The translations under genes and the position numbers were made by a program. Shown one piece after another: positions 50,614-60,900 of a stretch of DNA of 64,000 nt. Numbering within the stretch: position 1 is the first letter of the stretch; each line of letters opens with the position of its first letter. The notes beneath the pieces are model-generated. The model saw only the letters and a program-made list of their open reading frames with translations. It was not told the origin of the DNA and did not search any database. Source of the DNA: JAFMDF01 sp965222705 (lineage in GTDB: Bacteria; Bacteroidota; Bacteroidia; Chitinophagales; Saprospiraceae); the NCBI GenBank assembly GCA_965222705.1, contig CBDCUO010000034.1, positions 1-64,000 of the forward strand. Reading direction: 5' to 3'.

Positions 50614-50617
50614 GAAA

Positions 50618-51208
50618 ATGGTAATCATTCAGGATAAACTAATCAGCGATGATGTTTTTGAAAAACAATTTGTATGCAATTTAAAAGCCTGCAAGGGAGC
50701 TTGCTGTTGGGAAGGAGATTTTGGCGCTCCTTTGGAAGAGGAAGAGTTAAAAATTTTAGAAAAAATCTATGAGACCCTCCAGCCTTTTTTGAACGAAGCA
50801 GGGCGAAAAGCCATTGAAGAAAAAGGAAAACACCGCTATTATAAAATTCCTGATGAGTATGGTACCACGCTACTAGAAAATGGAGCTTGTGCCTATATGA
50901 CTTTTGATAGAGGAAAAGCCAAATGCAGTATAGAAGCCGCTTATGAAGCAGGAATGACAAACTTTAGAAAACCAATTTCCTGCCACCTGTATCCCATACG
51001 GGTAGAAAAGAATGAAAATACCGGTTTTGAAGCGTTAAATTATGATGAATGGGAAATTTGCACTGCTGCCTGCACACTAGGTAAAAAAGCACAAGTACCT
51101 GTTTATCAATTTCTTAAAGAAGCCATTATTCGAAAATACGGGGTGGCTTTTTTTGAGGAAATGGAAGGCGCAGAGGTACATTTGCAAAAAAATAAAGGAG
51201 GCAAATAG
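50618..51208 (+). CDS. DUF3109 family protein (Cys-rich)
   Basis: This 196-aa soluble protein matches the DUF3109 family of Bacteroidota. It has a CNLKACKGACCW motif near residue 20, further cysteines in GACAYM, KCSIEAAY and SCHLYPIRV, and CTAAC near 147. The CxxxxCxxxCC pattern recalls the YkgJ family of putative zinc or iron-sulfur proteins; no function is established. It starts 4 bp after the S9 peptidase stop, so they were probably co-transcribed. Its own stop codon (51206-51208) lies inside the loop of the following terminator hairpin. Confidence 0.85.
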   Translation: MVIIQDKLISDDVFEKQFVCNLKACKGACCWEGDFGAPLEEEELKILEKIYETLQPFLNEAGRKAIEEKGKHRYYKIPDEYGTTLLENGACAYMTFDRGKAKCSIEAAYEAGMTNFRKPISCHLYPIRVEKNENTGFEALNYDEWEICTAACTLGKKAQVPVYQFLKEAIIRKYGVAFFEEMEGAEVHLQKNKGGK

Positions 51209-51227
51209 TGTAGATATTGCCTCCTTT
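51194..51227. terminator. Bidirectional terminator between DUF3109 and an ArsR-type gene
   Basis: A perfect 11-bp stem, AAAGGAGGCAA with TTGCCTCCTTT, surrounds a 12-base loop that contains the DUF3109 stop codon. It separates convergent genes. Confidence 0.75.
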
Positions 51228-51249
51228 AAGTTGGGGAACACTTAAGCAA

Positions 51250-51567
51250 CTATTCCTCGTTTTCCTCATCGAGGAAATTGTGGATCGCTTTTACAGCGTT
51301 CGCAATTTTGGGGTACTCAATGCTGTAATGGATGAATTTGCCATCCCTTCGGGTTTCTACAAGACCAGCCACGCGTAAAATTCTTAAATGTTGAGAGGTA
51401 ATGGATTGCTCCAATTTGAGTGTGTTGTAGATTTTGTTAACGTTGATCGTTCCATTTTGGTCAATAAACGATAAAATCTTCAGCCTCAACGGATGAGCCA
51501 ATGCTCGCAAAATTTCCGATGACGTTTGTAGTTTTTCATTATTAATGCTTACCCTAGCCTTTCTCAT
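51250..51567 (-). CDS. ArsR/SmtB-fold winged-helix transcriptional regulator
   Basis: This 105-aa regulator has the winged-helix core LRALAHPLRLKILSFI, recognition region LEQSITSQHLRILRVAGLV and wing RRDGKFIHYSIE. It has no cysteine in the helix-3 position (ArsR-type CxC is absent), so it is not a classical arsenic or cadmium sensor. It is a paralog of the regulator at 51760-52104 and lies downstream of it on the same strand, with a terminator hairpin between. Target genes cannot be told from the window. Confidence 0.85.
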   Translation of the reverse strand: MRKARVSINNEKLQTSSEILRALAHPLRLKILSFIDQNGTINVNKIYNTLKLEQSITSQHLRILRVAGLVETRRDGKFIHYSIEYPKIANAVKAIHNFLDEENEE

Positions 51568-51657
51568 AGAACTCTTGGTTTAGTTGAAACAATTATTTAC
51601 TTTATAAGCAAATATGCGTTTTTTAAACCATTTTTTCAAAAATAATATAAAAAAAAA

Positions 51658-51688
51658 TGCTACGAATCAACGAAATCGTAGCATTTTT
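51658..51688. terminator. Intrinsic terminator between the two ArsR-type genes
   Basis: An 8-bp stem, TGCTACGA with TCGTAGCA, is flanked by an A-run on the left and T5 on the right, so it can work in both directions. It ends the 51760-52104 transcript on the minus strand. Confidence 0.7.
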
Positions 51689-51759
51689 GTTTCATTAGGC
51701 ATAAAATGCCCTGAAATTGTCTTATGAGTTTGTTCTAAAGTGTATTGTTATAATTATTT

Positions 51760-52104
51760 TTATTGATTAGCTAATTCTTCTACCAATCTGGAAATTTGGG
51801 ACAAGCGATCCTTGTCCAATGAATAATAAATAAACTTACCCTGGCGATCTGTAGCAACGACCCCTGCTCGACGCAAAATGGCTAAGTGCTGAGAAGCAAC
51901 AGATTGCTCTAGGCGCAACTTAATATAAATATCCGTCACGGTCATGCTTTGATTCTCTTCTAAAAGATCAATGATTCTTTGACGCAACTTATGGTTGATT
52001 GCTCTTAATACTAATACGGCTTTTCGCAATTCGGCATAATCTAACAGGATATCTGCGGAAGGTCCCTTCTGTAGTGTAACAGTTTCGTTTTTCTGTTTTC
52101 CCAT
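51760..52104 (-). CDS. ArsR/SmtB-fold winged-helix transcriptional regulator
   Basis: The product is 114 aa from the ATG at 52104; an upstream in-frame ATG at 52170 adds a hydrophobic leader unlike the family and is not preferred. The domain contains VLRAINHKLRQRIIDLL, the recognition helix LRLEQSVASQHLAILRRAGVV and the wing TDRQGKFIYYSLD. As in its neighbour, there are no sensor cysteines. The two genes are about 35-40 percent alike by eye over the DNA-binding core, which suggests a tandem duplication. Confidence 0.85.
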   Translation of the reverse strand: MGKQKNETVTLQKGPSADILLDYAELRKAVLVLRAINHKLRQRIIDLLEENQSMTVTDIYIKLRLEQSVASQHLAILRRAGVVATDRQGKFIYYSLDKDRLSQISRLVEELANQ

Positions 52105-52304
52105 AACTATGTTTTCTTTTAAAAAAATTATTAAATATTCTGGTATCGTATAAACCAAATACGATGCCAATTTGATACATTACGTTTTCTCATAAGCTAT
52201 AACTTAATTGATAACGAGCTAAAAATAAAAATTTCTTTTTAAAAATAAAAAAAAAACAATCATATCTATTTTTTTCTAATAAATGCTTGAGCATGAAGTG
52301 CTTA

Positions 52305-52976
52305 TCATAATCGTTTCTTCGATGTGGTAATATTAGGGGGCTTTAAGTAGCTTGGCTCAAAATAAGCCACAGACTCAAATCTAGAAAATTGGTAAGACTT
52401 AAAGGCTAATGCCGCCAAGTGTGCAGCAGAACATTGGATGTCGGTAAAAATGAATTTTGGATGCTTACTAATTTTTTGAAACTTCTCGCTGCCATTCCCA
52501 GAGAGCAGGATTTGCTTTCCTTTGGATTTAAAAGCTCGCTCATCCAGTATTAAAGCGTGGGGAGCTTTGATACGTGTCAATTCTTTATCAAAAAAAGCAG
52601 TATAAACTTCCATGCGCCGTGCATCAATCATTGGAATGTACCAATCTCCCTGCGCCACTTTAGACGAAGCCAAAGCTAAGGCCCAAAGTGTATCCACCCC
52701 AATTAAGGGAATATCAAGGGCATAGCAAATACCTTTGGCAGCAGAAAAACCTATCCTCAAGCCTGTATAAGAACCCGGCCCGCTGCTTACGGCCACTGCG
52801 TCTAGGTCTGTTAGTTGTAAATGGGCTTCTTTTAAGCAGGCAGCTATTAAAAGCGTCGTTTCCTTCGCATGAGAAAAGGGGGCTGTGCTTTCTTTTATTG
52901 TTAGCACCTTACTTCCTTGACTGATACAAACAGAACCGATATCCGTTGCCGTTTCTATGTTCAATATCAATGGCAT
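52305..52976 (-). CDS. tsaB: tRNA threonylcarbamoyladenosine biosynthesis protein TsaB
   Basis: TsaB is the non-catalytic, ASKHA-fold partner of TsaD in forming the t6A modification of ANN-decoding tRNAs. The protein of about 223 aa starts MPLILNIETATDIGSVCI, has SHAKETTLLI, AVSSGPGSYTGLRIGFSAAKGICYAL (the family hallmark) and PMIDARRMEVYTAFF. The ATG at 52976 is chosen because it begins the first beta strand; the in-frame upstream start adds five unconserved residues. It is a housekeeping gene with no functional link to its neighbours. Confidence 0.92.
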   Translation of the reverse strand: MPLILNIETATDIGSVCISQGSKVLTIKESTAPFSHAKETTLLIAACLKEAHLQLTDLDAVAVSSGPGSYTGLRIGFSAAKGICYALDIPLIGVDTLWALALASSKVAQGDWYIPMIDARRMEVYTAFFDKELTRIKAPHALILDERAFKSKGKQILLSGNGSEKFQKISKHPKFIFTDIQCSAAHLAALAFKSYQFSRFESVAYFEPSYLKPPNITTSKKRL

Positions 52977-53252
52977 AAAGCAATTATACAAAGAAAATAA
53001 GATTCTAGTGAGGAAAATGGATAAACCTTGTCTTTCTATTGAGAGGGTCGAAATAGTTAAATTCCTCTTAATAGTCGCTTCTTTTTTATTTTGGCCCTGT
53101 TTTAGAGGCAGTAATTTCCGATATTTGTGTAGAAGCCTACTAACAAAATTATCATTAGATCTGTTACCCTTTAAGTAAATACCTCTCTAAAAAGGTCGAA
53201 AAAACTCAAAGCCCTTCTCAAAGGATAACAAATCTATTCAAAATTTTTATTT

Positions 53253-54422
53253 ATGAACAGATTATTTTTTACCATAAGCTTGGTACTATTTTTTGCATCG
53301 CAAATTGCCGCACAAGGCATTGATTTCTTCCACGGTACCTGGCAGGAAGCATTGGAAAAAGCGATAGCAGAAGAAAAAATCATTTTTGTAGATGCCTATG
53401 CCGTCTGGTGTGGCCCGTGTAAGCGAATGGCAAAAAATGTATTTACCAACCCAAAAGTTGGGACCTTTTATAATGCCAATTTTATCAATCTGAAGCTGGA
53501 TATGGAAAAAGGAGAAGGCTTGAACTTTCGAGCCAAATATCCGGTTTCTGCTTTTCCAACCCTGTTTTATATAGATGCTAAAGGGAAGGTTTTGCGAAAA
53601 GTAAAAGGGGCCCAAACGATAGATAATTTTATAAAATTGGGAAAAGCTGTCTTATCCAAAATAGATTACAGCGAAAACTATGCGGCAGCATATGAAAAAG
53701 GAAACCGAGACCCTGAATTTATGTACAAATACATCCAAGCCCTCAACAAGTCCAATAAATCCAGCCTCAAAGTAGCCAACGCTTACCTAAAAGATCAGAT
53801 AGATTTGACGACGGCCATTAATCAAAAAATCATCTTTGAGGCAACCACCGAAGCAGACTCCCGCATTTTTGACTTATTAGTAAACAATCAAAAAAGTATA
53901 GAGCGGCAAATGGGCAAAGAGGCGGTGACCGAAAAAATCAAGAGGGCCTGCCTGGCAACCGTGCAAAAAGCCGTCGAATTTGAAAGCGAGTTTTTGTTGA
54001 CAGAGGCTAAGGAAAAAATAAAGCGGCATTTGCCCAAACAGGCCCAACGCTTGATATTGCGCTCTGATTTAGATTTTTGTTTGGCTATGGGCAACGCTAG
54101 TAAATACCTTAAATGTTGTAGTGATTATGTAAAAAAAGAAGTAAAAAATGACGACCAAGAACTGCACCAATTGGCACAAAAAATAGAAGCGAACTTTAAA
54201 GACGATGAAAAGGCCATGAAGCAAGCGGAGAAATTGGCAAAAAAAGCATTGGATCAAAATGAAGAAATTTTGGAGTACCACTTGACTTATGCATCTATTT
54301 TGAACAAAAACGGTAAAAAATCAGAAGCCCTCAAAATTGCGAACCAGTCAATGGAAATTGCCCAAAAACAAGGGGGCAATGTAAGAGAAATACAGAAATT
54401 AATCAAAAGAATAGAAGGATAA
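53253..54422 (+). CDS. Secreted thioredoxin-like protein with helical C-terminal repeats (paralog 1)
   Basis: This 389-aa protein has a signal peptide (to about residue 20), a thioredoxin-like domain with the active site WCGPCK near residue 50 and the cis-proline region VSAFPTLFY, and a C-terminal helical region of about 250 residues. The repeated YAAAYEKGN and ALKIANQSMEIAQKQGG stretches look TPR-like. It probably acts in the periplasm as a disulfide reductase or isomerase, which suits a cell exporting many Cys-rich proteins. It is followed after 90 bp by a paralog of the same layout. Confidence 0.82.
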   Translation: MNRLFFTISLVLFFASQIAAQGIDFFHGTWQEALEKAIAEEKIIFVDAYAVWCGPCKRMAKNVFTNPKVGTFYNANFINLKLDMEKGEGLNFRAKYPVSAFPTLFYIDAKGKVLRKVKGAQTIDNFIKLGKAVLSKIDYSENYAAAYEKGNRDPEFMYKYIQALNKSNKSSLKVANAYLKDQIDLTTAINQKIIFEATTEADSRIFDLLVNNQKSIERQMGKEAVTEKIKRACLATVQKAVEFESEFLLTEAKEKIKRHLPKQAQRLILRSDLDFCLAMGNASKYLKCCSDYVKKEVKNDDQELHQLAQKIEANFKDDEKAMKQAEKLAKKALDQNEEILEYHLTYASILNKNGKKSEALKIANQSMEIAQKQGGNVREIQKLIKRIEG

Positions 54423-54512
54423 ATGTAATTTGCAAATTGTTGAATGATTGATAAACAAACAGTTAGCTACTCCTCCTTAAACAACAACTGAGCAATTTAA
54501 CCATTTAGATAC

Positions 54513-55670
54513 ATGAAGCATTATACGCGTATAATTATTGTTTTTTTTGCCTTATTTACACTTCCCGCCTTTGGTCAAGAGGGCATCAAATTTTTGGATA
54601 CAAATTGGGGAGAAGTACTGGCATTAGCTGAGTTGGAGGGAAAGCTGATTTTTTTAGATGCCTATACGGATTGGTGTAAGCCTTGCAAAAAAATGGATAA
54701 AGATGTTTTTACCCAAAAAGCAGTGGGCGATTATTATAATCGCAATTTTCTAAATGTAAAAATTAATATGGAAGAAGGAGAAGGAATTGATCTGGCAAAA
54801 CAATACCGAATTAGTGCCTACCCTTCTTTATTATTTGTCAATTTTGATGGCACGATTGCTCACCGCTTTGCAGGCTATAAGGATGAAAAAGGGTTGATTG
54901 GATTGGGAGCTAAAGCATTGGATGAAACCAGCAATTTGGCTAGTTTAGAGGCCCAATATAAAGAAGGCAATCGGTCTGAAGATTTTTTATCAAAATACTT
55001 AAGAGCGAGTTTTGAAGCAGCAGATGGAAAACACACCAAAGTCCTGGAGGAGTATCTGGCAATTCAAAAAGATTGGGAAACAGAAGAAATACGAGAATTG
55101 ATCTTTAATTTGCTAGATACCCCCAACTCTAGCTTGTTTAATTATTTGGTAAAAAATAAGGCCACCTTCTCTGAACATTTTGGAGTTTCATTGGTAGAAA
55201 ATAAAATTCAGAGCCTCGTTTACGAATCTTTAAGAAAAGGCGAAACGCCCCTTTCCAATGCCCATCAATTATTCAAAATAGCCTACCCCAACAAGGCAGC
55301 TCAACTGGCGGCAAAATACAAAATGATTTATTACCAACAACGAGAAGATGGGCAAGGTTATGCAAAGGCAGCTATTGATTATGTAAGGAGTTTTTCCAAT
55401 ATTAGCATGGATGAACTCAATGATATTTCCTGGATGTTTTTTGACCTTGTTGAAGACAAAAAACAATTAAAAAAAGCCTTGAAATGGGCGAGGCAGTCCG
55501 TCAAAAAAGATAATTCCTACCTCAATAATGACACCTTAGCCGCTTTATATTTTAAATTGGGTAAAAATAAAAAAGCCTTAAAAACAGCACAAAAAGCCAT
55601 CGCACTAGCCAAAGTTTCTGGCGAAGACTACGCCGAAACGGAAGCACTCATAAAGGATATTTTGAATTAA
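54513..55670 (+). CDS. Secreted thioredoxin-like protein with helical C-terminal repeats (paralog 2)
   Basis: This 385-aa tandem paralog of 53253-54422 has the same order: signal peptide ending near PAFGQ, thioredoxin-like domain with WCKPCK in place of WCGPCK, cis-proline region ISAYPSLLFV, and a helical C terminus with a TPR-like end (LYFKLGKNKKALKTAQKAI). The change of Gly to Lys inside the CxxC motif would alter redox potential, so the two copies may have distinct roles, for example oxidation versus isomerisation. The copies have diverged over most of their length, so the duplication is old. Confidence 0.82.
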   Translation: MKHYTRIIIVFFALFTLPAFGQEGIKFLDTNWGEVLALAELEGKLIFLDAYTDWCKPCKKMDKDVFTQKAVGDYYNRNFLNVKINMEEGEGIDLAKQYRISAYPSLLFVNFDGTIAHRFAGYKDEKGLIGLGAKALDETSNLASLEAQYKEGNRSEDFLSKYLRASFEAADGKHTKVLEEYLAIQKDWETEEIRELIFNLLDTPNSSLFNYLVKNKATFSEHFGVSLVENKIQSLVYESLRKGETPLSNAHQLFKIAYPNKAAQLAAKYKMIYYQQREDGQGYAKAAIDYVRSFSNISMDELNDISWMFFDLVEDKKQLKKALKWARQSVKKDNSYLNNDTLAALYFKLGKNKKALKTAQKAIALAKVSGEDYAETEALIKDILN

Positions 55671-55915
55671 TGGGCGATTATTTCCTCTTATATTTTTATA
55701 TTTCCCAAATATTTAATACCTTAATAACTGAATCTCAAAAGATCAATCGTTACCTTATCTAACACTGCATCAATTGTGAAAAGGGCTAAAATCTTAGCTA
55801 ACTACTAGCATACTCAAAGCGTTGACGCTTCCTTTACCTGCAACAACTGTGTTCCTGCCTGTTGATTGATAAGAAATCATCTGCCACTATTTTTTCAACT
55901 AATACCATCCAAATT

Positions 55916-57244
55916 ATGAAAAAATCTTTTTGTTTTCACCTGATTTTTATTTCCCTCGGATTGATGACTTTGCTTTTGCTACCTGCCTGCAAACATGAAA
56001 AGCCAAAAGTGGTCGAATTGACTTTTGCTTTTGGACCAGATGATAGCAAAACAACAGAGCCTTTAATTAATGATTTTAACCGAAAGCACGAAGGCGAAAT
56101 CAAGGTAAATTGGGTAAAAACTTCCAGGGTGTCCGATGAATATTTTGCAGATTTAAAAGCACAATTTGAGTCGGGAACAACCAAATATGACGTGTTTGGA
56201 GCAGATGTAATCTGGACCTCCAATTTTGCGGCGAATGAATGGGTGGAAGATCTATCTTCTCAGATGCATGATCACTTCCCGCCCAAAGCATTTTTGCCTG
56301 CCGCGATGAATGCTGCTACTTACCAATATCATATCTGGGGCGTACCTTGGTTCACAGATGCAGGGGTCATTTTTTATCGAAAGGATTTGTTGGAAGCTAA
56401 TGGTTTTACCAATCCACCTGCTACTTGGGAGGAGCTAAAAACAATAGCTAAAAAGGTAATGGCCTCCACTGACATAGACTATGGCTATGTTTTTCAGGGT
56501 GCAAATTACGAAGGCGGGGTTGCTAACGCTTGCGAGTTTATCTGGAATGCCGGAGGTAGTTTGATGATCAGCGATCTATCCGTTGAGGGAGAAGATGCCA
56601 ATATTATTACCGCAGACAATAAGCAAACCGAGATTGGATTTTCAACTGCTAGAACTTTAATAGATGAAGGCATTAGCCCTTCCGAAGTAGCAAATTTCAA
56701 AGAGCTGGAATCCGCACAATTATTTCAAAGGGGCAGGGCTATTTTCCTAAGAGGTTGGCCGGGAACGTATGGCTATTTGACAGATGTTACTTCCGAACTA
56801 AGTGCCGGACAAATTGGCGTGTGTCCTATTCCAGTTTCTTTGGTTGGAACAGCCTCTAACAGTTGCCTCGGCGGATGGAATTTGATGATTAATGCCATGA
56901 CCGATGCGGCTAAAAAAGAAGCTGCCTGGAAGTTTATACAGTTTATGGCAGATGCCGACCAGCAATTATTCAGGGCTAGAAATGGCGGCCCAATGCCCGC
57001 ATATAAAGACTTATATACCAATGCTGATTTATTGACAAATGCGCCGGTTGCTGCTTTGGTGGGCAATTTGATAGAAAATGCGAGATCGAGGCCAATCTCT
57101 CCTCATTACATGGAGTTTTCGCCAAAAATAGGAAAGATTTTCAACCAAGTCCTTAAAGGAGAAGTATTGCCAGAATATGCTGCTTATACCCTGCAATCTG
57201 AGTTAGAGGGGGTATTAGAAACACATCGCTTGTCAGTGAATTAG
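55916..57244 (+). CDS. ABC-type sugar solute-binding lipoprotein (orphan)
   Basis: This 442-aa protein is a family 1 extracellular solute-binding protein. A lipobox LLLLPAC near residue 25 indicates lipidation. The mature part starts VVELTFAFGPDDSKTTEPL and contains YDVFGADVIWTSNFAANEWV, WGVPWFTDAGVIFYRKDLL and GGWNLMINA, which are typical of maltose/trehalose-type binding proteins. The ATG at 55916 is preferred to a TTG start at 55862 because it begins the signal peptide. No permease or ATPase gene is next to it, unlike most such transport operons; its partners may be elsewhere, or it may bind ligand for another purpose. Confidence 0.85.
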   Translation: MKKSFCFHLIFISLGLMTLLLLPACKHEKPKVVELTFAFGPDDSKTTEPLINDFNRKHEGEIKVNWVKTSRVSDEYFADLKAQFESGTTKYDVFGADVIWTSNFAANEWVEDLSSQMHDHFPPKAFLPAAMNAATYQYHIWGVPWFTDAGVIFYRKDLLEANGFTNPPATWEELKTIAKKVMASTDIDYGYVFQGANYEGGVANACEFIWNAGGSLMISDLSVEGEDANIITADNKQTEIGFSTARTLIDEGISPSEVANFKELESAQLFQRGRAIFLRGWPGTYGYLTDVTSELSAGQIGVCPIPVSLVGTASNSCLGGWNLMINAMTDAAKKEAAWKFIQFMADADQQLFRARNGGPMPAYKDLYTNADLLTNAPVAALVGNLIENARSRPISPHYMEFSPKIGKIFNQVLKGEVLPEYAAYTLQSELEGVLETHRLSVN

Positions 57245-57374
57245 TTGTTCTAATTGCGGATGAAGCGGGAGCCGCCCCAACTTTTTGTTTTCTCGACGAG
57301 GAGTAACATTTATTGCGAAACTTAGAGTGGCTCCTGTTTCTATATATTTTATTTTTTTATAATATTTTATCTTA

Positions 57375-57939
57375 CTATTCCTCTTGTAGAAAAACACGCC
57401 GATAGACCCTGCTTCCAAGCCAAGCTAGAATGCTTCCAACCAAAGCTCCACCCAAGACATCCGCAGGATAGTGAACGCCTACGTAAACTTGTGCGTAAGC
57501 AATCGAAACTGCCCAAAATAGCAACAAAAACTTTAGCCACTTTCTATGTTTGCTAAAAAGAAAAATTAAAAACACAGCAATACAAAAATGATTGGCAGCA
57601 TGAGAAGAAGTAAAGCTGTATCCACTACCACAAGGGGCTTTTAAAAATACTTTTTTCATAAACGCTTCATCATTGCACGGACGTACCCGCTGTACCGCCT
57701 CCTTGATTAAAAAACTGCTGGTTAAATCGGTGATTCCTACAGTAATGGTTAATAAAAATAAAATGGGGAAGGCTTTTTTCTCCAATTTCGAAAAAAGAAA
57801 AAATAAGAAAGCGATATAAAAAAGGGGTCCAGAAATATTTATTTCGCCAGAAGGGTAACAGCCAATCCAGAAAAGCAGTCCGCCATTCCCGATTGATTAA
57901 TTGAAAAAGAGATTCGTCTAATTGCAACAAATATTCCAT
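57375..57939 (-). CDS. PAP2 family phosphatase (one frameshift)
   Basis: Two overlapping frames join when one T is removed from the minus-strand T6 run (plus 57818-57823). The join reads WTPFYIAFLFFLFSKLEKKAF and gives about 188 aa. It has five to six membrane helices and all three PAP2 motifs: KEAVQRVRPCN, YSFTSSHAANHF and the YVGVHYPADVLGG region with its histidine and aspartate. Members act on undecaprenyl pyrophosphate, phosphatidic acid or lipid A phosphates. It lies 52 bp downstream of the large metallophosphatase fusion on the same strand and may be co-transcribed with it. Confidence 0.85.
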
Positions 57940-57991
57940 ACTTGCAAGCAACTTACGCCCAGTTAAATCGCGAATAGAATGAAGCGGTCAC

Positions 57992-60900
57992 CTAAAAGAA
58001 AAATCCCCCTCCAAAACTAAAACGGTTGAATTCTCCATCGCCTGTAAAATAAGAGAAATTAATCGCCAATATATCAAAAGGAGCAAAGAATAGACCGCCG
58101 CCCAATCCATAATGCCACTTATCTGAATTTTCATTATCTATCCAAACTCGCCCATAGTCAAATCCACCAAAAATGCCCATAGAAAAAGGCAGGGCTTTGG
58201 TTTTTACATTAAAGAGCTTCAAGCGCAAATCTGTATTATGATAAAAGGCCGTTTGTCCATTGAAACGATCTCGCCTGAACCCCCTCAAATTGGGATCCGG
58301 TCCATTTCCTCCTAGAACAGCTCCTTGGTAAAACTCATATTCGTCCGTAAAGTTATGATGCACCCCTACCCTCGTCGCCAATGTAACGCGTCCCGAAGGA
58401 CCAATATGCTGAAACAGTGCCAAAGAAGACTTAACGCTTACAAAATCATTGGCATTGCCACCTGTATTTGCCCGATAACTCCAAGAAGCATTAAAGTCAA
58501 TCCCTCTACTTGGCAAGCCGGGAACATCCAGATTGACAAAGCCAAAATCCATTTTCGCGCCTACAAAAGTCTGATTATTAAATACTTCTGGATTAAATGT
58601 ATCTCCGATATCATCAATAAACCGCCCAGAAGTCCGGTCTATTTCGTTTAACTCCAATAAAGGGCCAATGGAAAAAAAGCCACCTGCTCCCGAAAATCGC
58701 TTTTTAAAAGCCGGATAAAAACTGTACAAACGATGCCGTACTCTATGATAATTAGCTCCAAAAGGCTCCGGTCTATTTGAACTGGCCGAGTTTTCAAAAT
58801 TAATCGTTTCATTGCCCGAACCATAGTAATTAATTGCATAAAGTGGACCTCTTAATTCTACATCCAGTAAAAATTCCCATTTTTTAAAAACATCAATCCA
58901 TTCGCCGGAATAGCGAAGCGCATAGGCTTTGGTCGCAACGGCAAAGTCTCCCCCAATAAGGTGCTTGGAAGCATAGGGATCCTTTTTAAAACCATATTTT
59001 GTAAAAGCGACACTCCCGCCAAGCAATAAACCATCATCGGGGTTTGATCCAATTTTAATCAGGGGAAACGCCCAGTCCATTTCATAGTCAAAAGAGCGAT
59101 GATCGTACTGATTAAATTCAGGGCGATCCGAAATTAGATTCTTCGATTCCGGTCCCAATTCCAAATCCGTTTTTTCCTCTGCTGCATCATAAATTAAAGT
59201 CTTTTTAGAGGTTCCTTTTACAAAAGAATCATCTTTAAAACGATCTTCGTCCAAGCCACCAATTGCCCTAATTAAGATGCCTTTATTCACCTTCCCAGTA
59301 ATTTCAAAGATATCTTCTCCACCCATTCCGTACAAGATGACTTCCTTGGTCTCTCCTGTTTTAAAAATGCGATCATAGAGTTTGGCTTCCTTATCTCCCT
59401 TTTTATTGGTGTCCAGCATTAGTACCCTTGTGCGCTCATCGTCTAAACGCTGCACCAGAAAATAGTCTCTTTTCTCTGTTCCCAAAACATCTACTTTTTG
59501 TGCCAAAAATCCATATATTTCTCTGGCATATTCTACGATGCCGTCCCGTCGGGTTTTTAGTACGTTAATGATTTCTTCTCCGTCAATTTCGTAAATATTT
59601 TTTGGCCATTTTCTAATTGCCCGCTCAATAATCTCATCGCTTACATTTTCTTGAATATGCTTGGCAGCCGCTTCCCATTGTTCCCAACTGGCTTCGGTCA
59701 AAAAGGTTTTGTCAAAATGACGCGGGTGATAGTTGACCCATTTCATCTTTTTAGGTGGAATTTTTGGATCGTATTTTCGCAATTGTTTCATAAAGGGAAT
59801 GGTATAGCGCAAAATACTGAATAGCAGCCCGTCATATTTGCTATACACCTGATCTCGATCTCTCGGAATGGGGCGATAGATAGTTAGGTCCTCCTCTTCA
59901 AAAGTGGCCCAACGCCATTGATCATCGTGTCGATCCCAGTCTCCAATCAAAAAATCAAACAACCTTGCCCGCACTGTAGCATCCTGGTCTATTTTGTGTC
60001 CGTGTTTTTCCGTAATGTTTTCCAACACATCATAGGTGCTAATAATGTCTTTAGAATTACCAAAACTGGCCAATTCACTCCAGTCCTTAGCGGGGCGTTC
60101 TTCCAACAAATACAGGCCGCCGCCAAATAAATCATTATACGCTCCCAAAGCCGGTTGTTTGGCAACGTACACAATTTGAGGGTTCGTATGATAAACGCCT
60201 GCCGCATCTGCCATCTCCGGTAAGGTGATCGCCGCCATCGGATGCGCTGCGCTAAAGTTATCCCTGAAGATATCAACCACAAAAGATTCATTAAAGGGAT
60301 AAGGAACGATCCTGGATTCGTCTTTATCTAAAGAGCGCATGACAAATTGTTGGCCTTTGGGGTCAATAATCCTAAGCGAATTGGTTTGATAGCCCCCGCC
60401 TCTTTTTACTGGAGTCATACCACCTCGAAATTGGGTCAAATCAAGCGTTGGAACTGTAATAGCCTGCTCATAAGCATCCCGATAATGATCCCCCCAAAGC
60501 ATTCTGCCAAATCCGGTTTTTTTAAAATTTTTAGCCGTTACTGGAAAGGTAATTTCCTTTTCACCCTTCTCAAATTCGGGAAAACTTTTTGGAATATTGG
60601 CGCCTGCACTGGGCAAGGCTTCTTTAATTTTTTTCTGAAAAACGAGTTGGCCAGCTTGGTCTTTATACGCTGCCCAAAATTTTATCCATACGCTCCCGTC
60701 TTCGTAAAAATCCAATTGGGAAAAACCGTATTGTCCATAGGCAAATTCTGCATCATTTCCTCCTTTTGCAGGGCTTTTTTTAGAGCCTGCTCCGCTTACT
60801 ATAAAATGCTGCCCTTCTTTTTGAAAATATTGCAAATTATGTTCGTGACCTGCTGCAAAAATGAAGCTGCCATTCTTATTCGCTCCTGCTAATAACCCCT

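Noticed and set aside
52957..53178. Plus-strand 73-codon frame with a hydrophobic stretch between tsaB and the thioredoxin-like gene
   Set aside because: It overlaps the start of tsaB and has no recognisable features; likely chance in AT-rich DNA.
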